The translations under genes and the position numbers were made by a program. From positions 1-23,606 of the forward strand of contig DAOLNV010000086.1 in NCBI GenBank assembly GCA_035416745.1: 23,606 bases of DNA, in the 5' to 3' direction. Shown here piece after piece: positions 16,258 to 23,291 of the stretch. This DNA comes from Candidatus Hydrogenedentota bacterium (GTDB lineage: Bacteria > Hydrogenedentota > Hydrogenedentia > Hydrogenedentales > SLHB01). Below the pieces are notes generated by a model, which had not been told where the DNA came from, did no database searches, and saw only the letters and a list, made by a program, of their open reading frames with translations. The stretch's first letter is position 1; each line of letters starts with the position of its first letter.

Positions 16258-16973
16258 TCCCAGACCTCCTTGTATCCTTTGCCGAGGTAGGCCCGCTTCA
16301 CCCCCGAGTTGCGCATGAGTTCGAGGGATTCCCCCTCGAGGATGATCTCGCCCGTTTCCATCACGTAGGCCCGATCCGCGATCCCGAGCGTAGCCGCGGC
16401 GTTCTGCTCGACCAGAAACACGGTGACCCCGAGGTCCTTCATCTTCACGATCTCCGCGAACACCTCTTTGGCCGCCATGGGGGCAAGCCCCATCGACGGT
16501 TCGTCGAGCAGCAGCATCTTAGGCCGCGCCATCAATGCGCGGCCCAGCGCCAGCATCTGCTGTTCCCCTCCGGAAAGCGTGCCCCCCAACTGGTGGATGC
16601 GCTCGGCCAGCCGGGGGAAACGTTCGAGGACCACCTCGATGTCCATGCGCCGGTAAGGGTTGTGGTAGCCGCCGATGAGCAGGTTCTCGCGCACCGTCAT
16701 GTCGGCGAAGATCTGGCGGCCTTCTGGAACAAGCGCCATCGCATTGCTCACGCAGCGCCAGGCGGGCAGTCCCTGGGCGTGGCGACCGTTGACCAGGATT
16801 TCGCCGCGCCACGGGCGAAGCAGGCCCGCCAAGGCCTTCAACAGGGTGGTTTTCCCCGCCCCGTTGGCGCCCAGAAGCCCGACAATCTCCCCCGCGCAGA
16901 CGTGCAGGCTGATGCCGCGCACCACCTCGAGGCTGCCGTAGCCGCATCTAAGATTTTTGACTTGCAGTATCAT
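16254..16973 (-). CDS. livF: branched-chain amino acid-type ABC transporter ATPase LivF
   Basis: This 239-residue ATPase has Walker A GANGAGKT at residues 35-42, the EGRQIFADMTVRENL block typical of LivF, signature LSGGEQQ, Walker B MLLLDEPSMGLAP and the VEQN switch region. It drives uptake together with LivG. The ATG at 16971-16973 lies 26 bases inside the end of livG, so the two genes overlap, and its stop overlaps the ligase-like gene. LivF-type ATPases also serve transporters for urea, amides and aromatic acids, so the substrate is open. Confidence 0.93.
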   Translation of the reverse strand: MILQVKNLRCGYGSLEVVRGISLHVCAGEIVGLLGANGAGKTTLLKALAGLLRPWRGEILVNGRHAQGLPAWRCVSNAMALVPEGRQIFADMTVRENLLIGGYHNPYRRMDIEVVLERFPRLAERIHQLGGTLSGGEQQMLALGRALMARPKMLLLDEPSMGLAPMAAKEVFAEIVKMKDLGVTVFLVEQNAAATLGIADRAYVMETGEIILEGESLELMRNSGVKRAYLGKGYKEVWE

Positions 16974-17736
16974 GCGTAAAATCGCTGCCCAAATACACCG
17001 CGATCACATGAGGATCGTTCTGGATGGCTGCCGGCGGGCCTTCAGCGATCACGGCGCCGTTGTCCAGCACAAGGATCTCGTCCGAAATGTCCATGACGAG
17101 CGACATGTCGTGTTCGACCAGGAGAACGGTGGTCCCGGAGTCCCGGATCTTGCGTATCAGTTCTCCGAGCTCGTCGGTCTCGCTCATATTGAGGCCGCTG
17201 GCCGGCTCATCCAGCAACAGAAGGTCCGGATTCGTAGCCAGGGCACGCGCGAGCTCGACCATGCGGCGCTGCCCGAAGGGAAGCGCGCCCGCCATCCTCG
17301 ACGCGCAGCGTGCGAGGCCGACGTAGTCGATCCGCGCCATTGCCGCGTCTCGAATGGCGCGTTCTTCCCTGCGTTGCCCCGGCGTTTTCAAACAGCACCC
17401 GGCGAACTCGCGCCGCGTACGGCAATGTTGGCCCACCATCACGTTCTCGAGCACGCTTATCTGAAGAAACAGGCTCGGATTCTGAAACGTGCGCGCCACA
17501 CCCGCCTGTGCGATCTGGTAGGGCTTGAGCCCGCCGATGTGCTTTCTCTTGAAAGTCACGCGGCCCGTTTCCGACTTGAGCAAGCCGGAAATCACATTGA
17601 ACAAAGTGGTCTTTCCGGCGCCGTTGGGGCCGATGATCGCCTTGATCTGGCCCTGGTCCACATCGAACGAAACGTGGTTCACCGCGACCACGCCCCCGAA
17701 GGCCCGGCGCACGTCTTCTACTTCAAGCAGCGCCAT
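16948..17736 (-). CDS. livG: branched-chain amino acid-type ABC transporter ATPase LivG
   Basis: This 262-residue ATPase has Walker A GPNGAGKT at residues 36-43, the Q-loop in ARTFQNP (Gln85), the LivG-type signature LPFGQRR at 152-158, Walker B LLLLDEPASGL and VEHDMSLVMDIS. The start at 17736 has AAGGAG six to seven bases upstream and sits 14 bases inside the end of livM; the frame extends further upstream without a better start. It pairs with LivF under the two permeases. Confidence 0.93.
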   Translation of the reverse strand: MALLEVEDVRRAFGGVVAVNHVSFDVDQGQIKAIIGPNGAGKTTLFNVISGLLKSETGRVTFKRKHIGGLKPYQIAQAGVARTFQNPSLFLQISVLENVMVGQHCRTRREFAGCCLKTPGQRREERAIRDAAMARIDYVGLARCASRMAGALPFGQRRMVELARALATNPDLLLLDEPASGLNMSETDELGELIRKIRDSGTTVLLVEHDMSLVMDISDEILVLDNGAVIAEGPPAAIQNDPHVIAVYLGSDFTHDTASQKS

Positions 17737-18811
17737 GTTCGCTCCTTGCCCCCGCGAACCAGCGCCCCGACAACCGGCGAATGAGCTGCCCCAGCGGCTT
17801 GAACGGCCCCTCCGGCGCCAATGAAATGATCGTGATGAGAATCGCTCCAAACACCGCATTGTCGTAAGTGCCGAACCACCCGCGCAACGAAAAGAAGTTG
17901 AGGACGGTGCTCACGACGGTCGCGCCCCACAGGTTCGTCATACCGCCGGCCGCCGCCAACGCCACGTAACGGACCGACCGCAGCGCGCTGGCTTCGGAGG
18001 GGTTGATCCCGCCGGTGTAGTGCGTCAACAACACCCCGGCCATCGCCGCAAGCAGCGCGCTGACCACAAACGCTTTCAGTTTGTACCGGGCCGTGTTGAT
18101 GCCCATGGCATTCGCCGCGGTTTCGTGATCGTGAATGGCGCGCAGCGCGCGTCCCACGCGGGAATGCACCAGATTTCGCAAAAGGGCGATCAGCACCAAC
18201 GTGATACCACACGCGATATAGTAATTCTGGACGCGCACCGCGCTCTTGCCGGAGATGGCCAGAACGCCGCCGAACGACCATTCCGGTACTCCCACAATCC
18301 CGTCCGTGGTCCCGGTAATCGTGCTGCCCAGAATGATCTTGTACACGATCAGGCCGAAGCCCAGCGTCGCCATCGTAAGGTAGTGCCCTTTGAGCCGCAG
18401 CGCCGGATAGCCGATCAGGCAGGCGGCAACGGCGGTAGCCGCCATGGCGGCCACAAAAGCCGCCCACGGCGATACGTTCAGCACGTTGCTGCCATACAAG
18501 TCCTGTTTCACGACGAATACGCGGGCCTGCATCAGCCAGCGGCCCAAGACGGCCGCCTGGAACCGGGAGAAGTCGTACGTGGTCAGCACAGCCGTGGTAT
18601 ACCCTCCGATGGCAAAGAAGGCCCCATGGCCCAGCGACACCTGTCCCGCGTACCCCATCACGAAACACAGTCCGACCACGACGATGGCGTAATAGAGGGA
18701 CATCGTGAGCTGCGTGAGATAGTATTCCTTGCCAAGCGCCCGGAGGATAAGCTGCGCTGCGACAAGCGCGACGATAAGCACCACGATTCCTATTATGGGC
18801 CTGAATTTCAC
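17723..18811 (-). CDS. livM: branched-chain amino acid-type ABC permease LivM
   Basis: This 362-residue permease has eight or more hydrophobic segments and the LivM hallmark GYAGQVSLGHGAFFAIGGY near residues 55-75, with SRVGRALRAIHDHETAANAMGI as the cytoplasmic coupling loop. I chose a GTG start at 18809-18811: it lies one base after the livH TAG stop, has AGGGA eight bases upstream, and gives the hydrophobic N-terminus expected. An in-frame ATG at 18871 inside livH would add a non-conserved Cys/Arg-rich stretch. About 40 residues around 85-115 (FSRFQAAVLGRWLMQARVFV) look like an extra loop compared with typical LivM. Confidence 0.9.
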   Translation of the reverse strand: MKFRPIIGIVVLIVALVAAQLILRALGKEYYLTQLTMSLYYAIVVVGLCFVMGYAGQVSLGHGAFFAIGGYTTAVLTTYDFSRFQAAVLGRWLMQARVFVVKQDLYGSNVLNVSPWAAFVAAMAATAVAACLIGYPALRLKGHYLTMATLGFGLIVYKIILGSTITGTTDGIVGVPEWSFGGVLAISGKSAVRVQNYYIACGITLVLIALLRNLVHSRVGRALRAIHDHETAANAMGINTARYKLKAFVVSALLAAMAGVLLTHYTGGINPSEASALRSVRYVALAAAGGMTNLWGATVVSTVLNFFSLRGWFGTYDNAVFGAILITIISLAPEGPFKPLGQLIRRLSGRWFAGARSEHGAA

Positions 18812-18812
18812 G

Positions 18813-19706
18813 CTAGAATTCCCTGACACTCTCGCCCGCGGGCCTGCCCAGCAGCCCGTGCGGACGCACAAACAAGACCAGCAGCAAAATGGCGAACGCC
18901 GTCACGTCGTTGTAAGCCGCCGGCAGTACGCTCACGCTGAATGCCTCCAACACCCCCACCAGCAGCCCGCCCAGCACGGCAGCCAGCGGATTGCCCAGTC
19001 CGCCCAGGATGGCTGCGGAGAAGCCTTTGATCGCCAGCCCGCTGCCCATTTCATAGTGGGTCATCGTAATCGGTGAAATCACGCAGCCGGCCATCGCGCC
19101 CAACGCCGCGCTCAGGACAAAGGACAATGTCCGCATGTTCGGGATGTTGATGCCGGCGAGCATGGCGGCCTCGGGATTCGACGAACATGCGCGCATCGCC
19201 CGGCCGCGCATCGTGTACTTCAGGAATCCGTGCAGAAGAACGACGGTAACCCCGACCGTGGCCAACACCCACAGCACTTGCGGCGAGATCGCCGCCCCGA
19301 ACAAGTGGACCGATGAGATCTCGTTGCCCGTGAAGTAAGGAAGAGACCGCACCTTCTCGTCCCACACGTGCAACGCGGCTTCCTGTATGACGATGGACAA
19401 CCCGATCGTGATGATCACCATGTGCAGCAGCGAGTGCCGCCGCAACCGGCGAAAGAACACCAGCTCAAGCAGGCCCCCCACCAACGCGACGATCAACACC
19501 GCGGCCGCCACCGCCACCGGCAACGGCAGGAAAAAAGCCAAGGTAACCGCCACCATGCCGCCCAGCATGACGAACTCGCCTTGGGCGAAGTTCAAAATGC
19601 CTGTCGCGCTATAGATCAAGTTGAACCCGATGGCTACGACCGCATAGATACTGCCCTTCGTGATGCCGGACAGAAAATACTGCAGTATGAGATCGCCTTG
19701 TCTCAT
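18813..19706 (-). CDS. livH: branched-chain amino acid-type ABC permease LivH
   Basis: This 297-residue permease has about eight membrane segments and the LivH hallmarks GSIYAVVAIGFNLIYSATGILNFAQGEF, MRGRAMRACSSNPEAAMLAGI (coupling loop) and GLGNPLAAVLGGLLVG near the end. It forms the channel with LivM. The ATG at 19704-19706 has GGGAA five bases upstream. It begins 93 bases after the binding-protein gene, with a stem-loop between them, while all later genes in the operon overlap or adjoin. Confidence 0.92.
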   Translation of the reverse strand: MRQGDLILQYFLSGITKGSIYAVVAIGFNLIYSATGILNFAQGEFVMLGGMVAVTLAFFLPLPVAVAAAVLIVALVGGLLELVFFRRLRRHSLLHMVIITIGLSIVIQEAALHVWDEKVRSLPYFTGNEISSVHLFGAAISPQVLWVLATVGVTVVLLHGFLKYTMRGRAMRACSSNPEAAMLAGINIPNMRTLSFVLSAALGAMAGCVISPITMTHYEMGSGLAIKGFSAAILGGLGNPLAAVLGGLLVGVLEAFSVSVLPAAYNDVTAFAILLLVLFVRPHGLLGRPAGESVREF

Positions 19707-19724
19707 TCTATTCCCGTGTGGCAG

Positions 19725-19754
19725 GAAGCCCCGGCTTCGCTTCGCCGGGGCTTC
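19725..19754 (-). terminator. perfect 11-bp stem-loop between binding-protein gene and livH
   Basis: GAAGCCCCGGC at 19725-19735 pairs exactly with GCCGGGGCTTC at 19744-19754 around an 8-base loop. On the minus strand no T-run follows, so it should allow partial read-through. In liv-type operons a hairpin here commonly lets the binding protein be made in excess of the permeases, by attenuation or by protecting the upstream mRNA. Confidence 0.65.
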
Positions 19755-19799
19755 TTTACAATACCCCGTAGCGTCACCCTATGTTCGTGACGTTCCGGC

Positions 19800-20966
19800 C
19801 TACTTCTTGTACAGACTGAATTTGCCGTCTTTTACCGTCATCATGTCGAAGGCATCGAGACCCAGCCCCGTGTGGTCTTCCGGCGAGAAATTGAAAATCC
19901 CTGCCGTGCCCGCGAACCCTTTCAGGCTCTCGATGGCGTCACGGACTTTGTCGCGGTCGATCGAACCGGCCTTCTTGATGCCCTCCACCACGACCGTCAA
20001 CGCATCGTATGCGTGGCCGCCGAACGTGCTCACGTTCTCTTCGTACTTGGTCTCGTAGTCCTTCTTATAGGCTGCCAGCAACGCCTTCTGCGGGTGGTCG
20101 TCGGGCAGTTCACCAACCACCAGGAGCCGGCCCGCCGGGAACAGCGTCCCTTCCGCCGCAACGCCCGCCTGTTCCACGTATTTCGGGTTGCCAAAACCGT
20201 GGCTCTGGAACAGCGGCACATCCAGGCCGATCTGCTTCATATTCTTGGCCACAATGGATTGCGCCGGCACGATCGACCAGTTCACCACGGCTTGCACCCC
20301 TGCCGTACCCTTGACCTTGGTCAGAATATCGGTCAGGTCGGTCGCCTGCTTGTCATACACTTCGTTGACCAGGATCTCGATGCCGTGGTCCGCGGCCGCC
20401 GCCTCGAGCTGCAGCTTGCCTTGGTTGCCAAATCCATCGTTGCTGGTGACGACGGCTATCTTGCTGATGCCAAGGTCCTTCATGATGTTGTAAATCCACG
20501 TGACCGCCTGGCTGTCTTTTTGCGGGGTCTTGAACACGTACTTGGCTACGGGGTTCGTGATGGACTCGGCCGCCGCGCACGAGACCAGGATCATCTTGTT
20601 CTCCTCGCACAGCCCTTTGATCTGCATCGTTTCGCCGGTCGTCGAGGGCCCGATGATCGCAAGAACCTGTTCTTCTTCAATCAGTTGCTTGGCAAACGAG
20701 ACCGCCTTCTCCGGGCTTCCCTGCGTGTCTTTCACGATCACCTGGATCTTGCGCCCCAACACCCCTCCCGCGGCGTTGATCTTCTCCTCAAGCATCTTGA
20801 CCGTCTTCTCCTCGGGAGCGCCGAGAAACGATGCGGGTCCCGTGACGGAAAAAAGAGCGCCAATCTTGATCGGCTTGGCGCTGGCGGCAGCCGCCGCGCT
20901 CTTCTGAAACGAAACAACGCCCAACAACATGCACAGCCCCATTGCGATAATCACTGCCCTCTTCAT
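19800..20966 (-). CDS. ABC transporter substrate-binding protein, Liv/amide type
   Basis: This 388-residue secreted protein starts with a Sec signal peptide (hydrophobic core about residues 4-19, cleavage in the alanine-rich stretch near 24-30), followed by IKIGALFSVTGPASFLG, the typical start of periplasmic ligand-binding proteins of the leucine/urea/amide family. The blocks GPSTTGETM (ligand contact region), KIAVVTSNDGFGNQG and FGGHAYDAL follow the same fold. It captures the substrate in the periplasm for LivHMGF. The ATG at 20964-20966 has AGGAGG seven bases upstream; the open frame extends to 21083 without signal-peptide character. The ligand cannot be named from sequence. Confidence 0.92.
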   Translation of the reverse strand: MKRAVIIAMGLCMLLGVVSFQKSAAAAASAKPIKIGALFSVTGPASFLGAPEEKTVKMLEEKINAAGGVLGRKIQVIVKDTQGSPEKAVSFAKQLIEEEQVLAIIGPSTTGETMQIKGLCEENKMILVSCAAAESITNPVAKYVFKTPQKDSQAVTWIYNIMKDLGISKIAVVTSNDGFGNQGKLQLEAAAADHGIEILVNEVYDKQATDLTDILTKVKGTAGVQAVVNWSIVPAQSIVAKNMKQIGLDVPLFQSHGFGNPKYVEQAGVAAEGTLFPAGRLLVVGELPDDHPQKALLAAYKKDYETKYEENVSTFGGHAYDALTVVVEGIKKAGSIDRDKVRDAIESLKGFAGTAGIFNFSPEDHTGLGLDAFDMMTVKDGKFSLYKK

Positions 20967-21083
20967 GCCACACCTCCTCTTTGCGAATTCCCCGTGACTG
21001 TTCGATCGAGTTCCACCCAAACCGCAATGCGGAAAACACAGGACAGAGTCCGTAAGCTTGCCAGAATACCGGCCCTCTGTCAA

Positions 21084-21100
21084 CTTAAACTCATTTTAAG
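21084..21100. promoter_or_regulatory. perfect palindrome upstream of the transporter operon
   Basis: CTTAAA at 21084-21089 and TTTAAG at 21095-21100 form a 6-bp inverted repeat with a 5-base centre, unusually AT-rich for this DNA. On the minus strand a TTGACA (plus 21078-21083) lies directly next to it and could be the -35 box of the transporter operon, but I see no convincing -10 at the right distance. A regulator-binding site is likely. Confidence 0.45.
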
Positions 21101-21219
21101 CGGTTTTCCAGTATTACACGGGACTTCCGGAAGCCGCCCTCTTCCGCTCGGTTCGGCGCGGCGGGCTCTCTCAGCACGATGTCAAAGGTTGATGCGCAAT
21201 CAGGTTAGGGCAGCTGCGT

Positions 21220-21249
21220 TTGACTTGCCTGGCGCCCATTTGCTACACT
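21220..21249 (+). promoter_or_regulatory. promoter of rplJ-rplL
   Basis: TTGACT at 21220-21225 and TACACT at 21244-21249 are 18 bases apart, and the -10 is preceded by TG (extended -10). Transcription should start near 21256, leaving a leader of about 180 bases before rplJ. Confidence 0.75.
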
Positions 21250-21255
21250 GCGTCT

Positions 21256-21412
21256 TTCGAATCGAATCAACGCCTCGTGTCAGTACGCATCGAAGACAGC
21301 CGGCGGCCCTGGTGGCCTTAAAAATCGCCTGCCGAGACAGCGGAGCACGACGGAAGCAGAACACGCATTCTGTCCCGCACCGTCTTCGACCGTGCGGGAT
21401 TTTTTTGTGAGG
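21256..21412 (+). ncRNA. L10 ribosomal protein leader (rplJL autoregulatory RNA)
   Basis: The untranslated leader of rplJ carries the two conserved L10-leader strands: GAAGACAGCCGGCGG beginning at 21292 and CGCCTGCCGAGA ending near 21337, which pair through GGCG/CGCC. A small GGCC-CTGGT-GGCC hairpin lies between them. An intrinsic terminator follows. In this RNA family the L10 (or L10-L12) protein binds the leader and lowers expression of its own operon. The assignment rests on motif recall and position; an Rfam covariance search would confirm it. Confidence 0.65.
21373..21406 (+). terminator. intrinsic terminator/attenuator in the rplJ leader
   Basis: TCCCGCAC (21373-21380) pairs with GTGCGGGA (21392-21399); the stem continues past one C-C mismatch with GTC/GAC around a TTC loop. 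Seven Ts follow at 21400-21406. It lies between the promoter and rplJ, so it works as an attenuator of the operon. CTGTC at 21370-21374 overlaps its left arm and is complementary to GACAG copies at 21295-21299 and 21336-21340, offering a possible competing fold. Confidence 0.8.
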
Positions 21413-21435
21413 CGAGAGAAGGGAGGTGACTGCTC

Positions 21436-21969
21436 TTGGCTAAGCTGGAAAAAGTGGAAGCTGTGGCCGAAATCAAGCAGCGTATCGAAGGAAGCCAGAT
21501 CGTCATCCTGACGAAATACATCGGCATGAACGCGAGTCAGGCCACTAACTTGCGCGCGAAACTGCGCAATGCCAAGGTCGGGTTCAAAGTTTTCAAAAAC
21601 ACGCTGGCGAAACGCGCGTTGGACGAGCTCAACCTGTCCGACGCCGCGAGGTACCTCGAGGGCCCGATCGCCTGGGCGTTTTCGGATGACCCCGTGGCGC
21701 CCGCCAAACTCCTGGCGGACTTTGAGAAAGAAGTGCCCGCGGTGAAGATGAACGGCGGCATTCTCGAGGGGAAGGTCGTTTCGCTCGAGCAACTGAAGGC
21801 CCTTGCCGAACTGCCGCCGCGCGAGGTGGTCCTTGCGCAGGTCGTCGGCACCATCGCCGCGCCGTTGCGCAATTTCGTGGGCGTGCTCAACGCCGTACCC
21901 CGCAACCTGGTCAATGTGCTTGACCAGATTCGCAAACAGAAAGAAGAAACTGCAGAAACCGCCGCATGA
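21436..21969 (+). CDS. rplJ: 50S ribosomal protein L10
   Basis: This 177-residue protein is ribosomal protein L10, the stalk base that anchors L7/L12 dimers. Family features are KYIGMNASQATNLRAKLR, FKVFKNTLAKRAL at residues 50-62, the GPIAWAFSDDPVAPAKLL segment, and the C-terminal helix that binds L12. It starts with TTG at 21436, preceded by a strong GGGAGGTGA site at 21421-21429; no ATG alternative fits. The length is normal for the family. It follows an L10-type leader and attenuator and precedes rplL. The usual upstream partners (secE, nusG, rplK, rplA) are not in the window. Confidence 0.96.
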   Translation: MAKLEKVEAVAEIKQRIEGSQIVILTKYIGMNASQATNLRAKLRNAKVGFKVFKNTLAKRALDELNLSDAARYLEGPIAWAFSDDPVAPAKLLADFEKEVPAVKMNGGILEGKVVSLEQLKALAELPPREVVLAQVVGTIAAPLRNFVGVLNAVPRNLVNVLDQIRKQKEETAETAA

Positions 21970-22007
21970 AACTCGAGCGGCGTAAACGTGACAGGAGTTA
22001 CGAGGAA

Positions 22008-22400
22008 ATGGCAGACAAATTGACAGCGATTATCGATGAGATCGCAGGGCTTTCGGTGCTCGAACTGAGCGAACTGATCAAAGCCCTCGAAGAGAAATTC
22101 GGCGTGACGGCCGCAGCCCCCATGATGATGGCCGGCGTTATGCCTGCCGCGGCGGGCGCCGAAGCCGCCGCCGACGAAGGCCCCAGCGCATATGACGCGA
22201 TCCTCAAGGAAGTGGGCTCGCAGAAAATCCAGGTTATCAAAGAAGTGCGCGCCATCACCGGCCTTGGCCTCAAAGAAGCCAAGGAACTCGTGGACGGCGC
22301 CCCCAAGCCCGTTAAAGAAGACTGCAGCGAAGAAGAAGCCAAAGAGATCAAGACAAAGCTCGAGGCGGTCGGCGCAGTCGTCGAACTCAAAGGCAAGTGA
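22008..22400 (+). CDS. rplL: 50S ribosomal protein L7/L12
   Basis: This 130-residue protein is L7/L12. It has an N-terminal dimerisation domain (LTAIIDEIAGLSVLELSELIKALEEKFGV), an Ala/Gly/Pro/Met-rich hinge at about 35-60, and a C-terminal domain with IKEVRAITGLGLKEAKELVDGAP. It recruits elongation factors to the ribosome. The ATG at 22008 gives the conserved N-terminus; GAGGAA is just before it and AGGAG lies further upstream. The start lies 38 bases after the rplJ stop. rpoB, which usually follows, is absent: lexA converges from the other side. Confidence 0.96.
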   Translation: MADKLTAIIDEIAGLSVLELSELIKALEEKFGVTAAAPMMMAGVMPAAAGAEAAADEGPSAYDAILKEVGSQKIQVIKEVRAITGLGLKEAKELVDGAPKPVKEDCSEEEAKEIKTKLEAVGAVVELKGK

Positions 22401-22425
22401 GCCGGCTGTCCGGCTTCGAATAATC

Positions 22426-22453
22426 CGCGGCAGCTCCCCAGGGGGCTGCCGCG
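22426..22453. terminator. bidirectional stem-loop between rplL and lexA
   Basis: A 12-bp stem (nine GC-rich pairs beginning CGCGGCAGC, then one wobble and three pairs) with a 4-base loop lies 26 bases after rplL and 23 bases after lexA on the opposite strand. There is no T-run on either side. A smaller GCCGG/CCGGC hairpin sits at 22401-22414. Its position between convergent genes supports a termination role for both. Confidence 0.55.
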
Positions 22454-22475
22454 TGCCTTGTATCCCGCCGCCGTC

Positions 22476-23093
22476 TCACCCGAAGGTGCGCTGCAATCCC
22501 ACCACAACGCCCTGGACCTGCACGTCCCGCGCCGGGACCCTGATCGGCTGCATGGCTGCGTTCGCGGGGCGCAATTCCACCATGTCGCCCTGCGCATAAA
22601 AGTGTTTGACGGTCGCTTCGTCATTCACGAGCGCCACGACAATGTCGCCTCTTCGAACCCGGCGCTGGGGGTCGACGATGATCGTGTCCCCCTCCAGGAT
22701 CCCGTCCTCGATCATGCTATCTCCCTGTACGCGAAGCGCATAGCCGCCTTCGACGCCCAGGGCCGGAGCCACGGGGATGGTGTCCTCGATGTTCTCTTCG
22801 GCCAGAATCGGGATGCCCGCCGCGATCCGGCCGACCAAGGGCACCATGGTAGCGCCAGCCCCGTACAAGCCCGCCGCGCCTTCTCCCGTCACCCGGATCG
22901 AACGGGCCTTGGAAGTCCGTTCGATGCAGCCTTTGCGCTCAAGGGCCACGAGGTGGTCGTTCACACCGTTGGTCGAAGAGATGTTAAACCGCCGCCCGAT
23001 CTCGGCGATGGTCGGGGGCATGCCGTTGTCGCGTATGCAACGGACAATGAAATGCAGTATATCTGCCTGACGGCGCGTCAATCCCTTTGCCAT
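22476..23093 (-). CDS. lexA: LexA repressor, SOS regulator
   Basis: This 205-residue protein is LexA. The N-terminal winged helix-turn-helix includes PPTIAEIGRRFNISSTNGVNDHLVALERKG (about 26-55). Self-cleavage is expected between Ala92 and Gly93 (RIAAGIP), with catalytic Ser126 (GDSMIEDG) and Lys163 (ATVKHF). On DNA damage, RecA filaments trigger this cleavage and free SOS genes. The recognition helix, with STNGVNDHL rather than the Gram-positive SPSTVHRHL, resembles deltaproteobacterial LexA and suggests a non-Bacillus operator. The ATG at 23091-23093 has GAGGAGG five bases upstream; the longer open frame to 23222 crosses the promoter and is not coding. Confidence 0.95.
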   Translation of the reverse strand: MAKGLTRRQADILHFIVRCIRDNGMPPTIAEIGRRFNISSTNGVNDHLVALERKGCIERTSKARSIRVTGEGAAGLYGAGATMVPLVGRIAAGIPILAEENIEDTIPVAPALGVEGGYALRVQGDSMIEDGILEGDTIIVDPQRRVRRGDIVVALVNDEATVKHFYAQGDMVELRPANAAMQPIRVPARDVQVQGVVVGLQRTFG

Positions 23094-23146
23094 GCGGCCT
23101 CCTCGCGCCCTGCTGACCCCGCAGCCGTGACCCTCGGGGCGCGTTT

Positions 23147-23162
23147 CTGAATTCTTTTTCAG
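23147..23162. promoter_or_regulatory. candidate LexA operator at the lexA transcription start
   Basis: CTGAATTCTTTTTCAG has perfect 5-bp outer arms (CTGAA/TTCAG) separated by six bases, and covers the expected transcription start of lexA just downstream of its -10 box. On the minus strand it agrees at about 13 of 16 positions with the myxobacterial-type LexA consensus as I recall it (CTRHAMRYBYGTTCAG). Confidence 0.5.
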
Positions 23163-23163
23163 G

Positions 23164-23192
23164 ATTTTACCCAAATACTGAACATCTGTCAA
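23164..23192 (-). promoter_or_regulatory. lexA promoter
   Basis: Read on the minus strand, TTGACA (plus 23187-23192) and TAAAAT (plus 23164-23169) are exactly 17 bases apart, a near-consensus sigma70 promoter. Transcription should start near 23157, about 64 bases before the lexA ATG. Confidence 0.85.
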
Positions 23193-23193
23193 G
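23178..23193. promoter_or_regulatory. second candidate LexA operator over the -35 box
   Basis: On the minus strand this reads CTTGACAGATGTTCAG, ending in an exact GTTCAG half-site, and covers the -35 hexamer and part of the spacer. About 12 of 16 positions fit the recalled myxobacterial-type consensus. The left half is weak, so confidence is lower than for the palindrome at 23147-23162. Confidence 0.35.
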
Positions 23194-23291
23194 GCATAGG
23201 GAGCTCCCAAATCGGATAACACGACGATTGCGGAAACTCACACAGAGGCACAAAGGACGCGGAGGAAATGGAGCGCCCGCCGAAGCGAAAT

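Noticed and set aside
21101..21219. possible tRNA suggested by a GGTTCGGC stretch
   Set aside because: No cloverleaf arms or acceptor stem could be matched around it.
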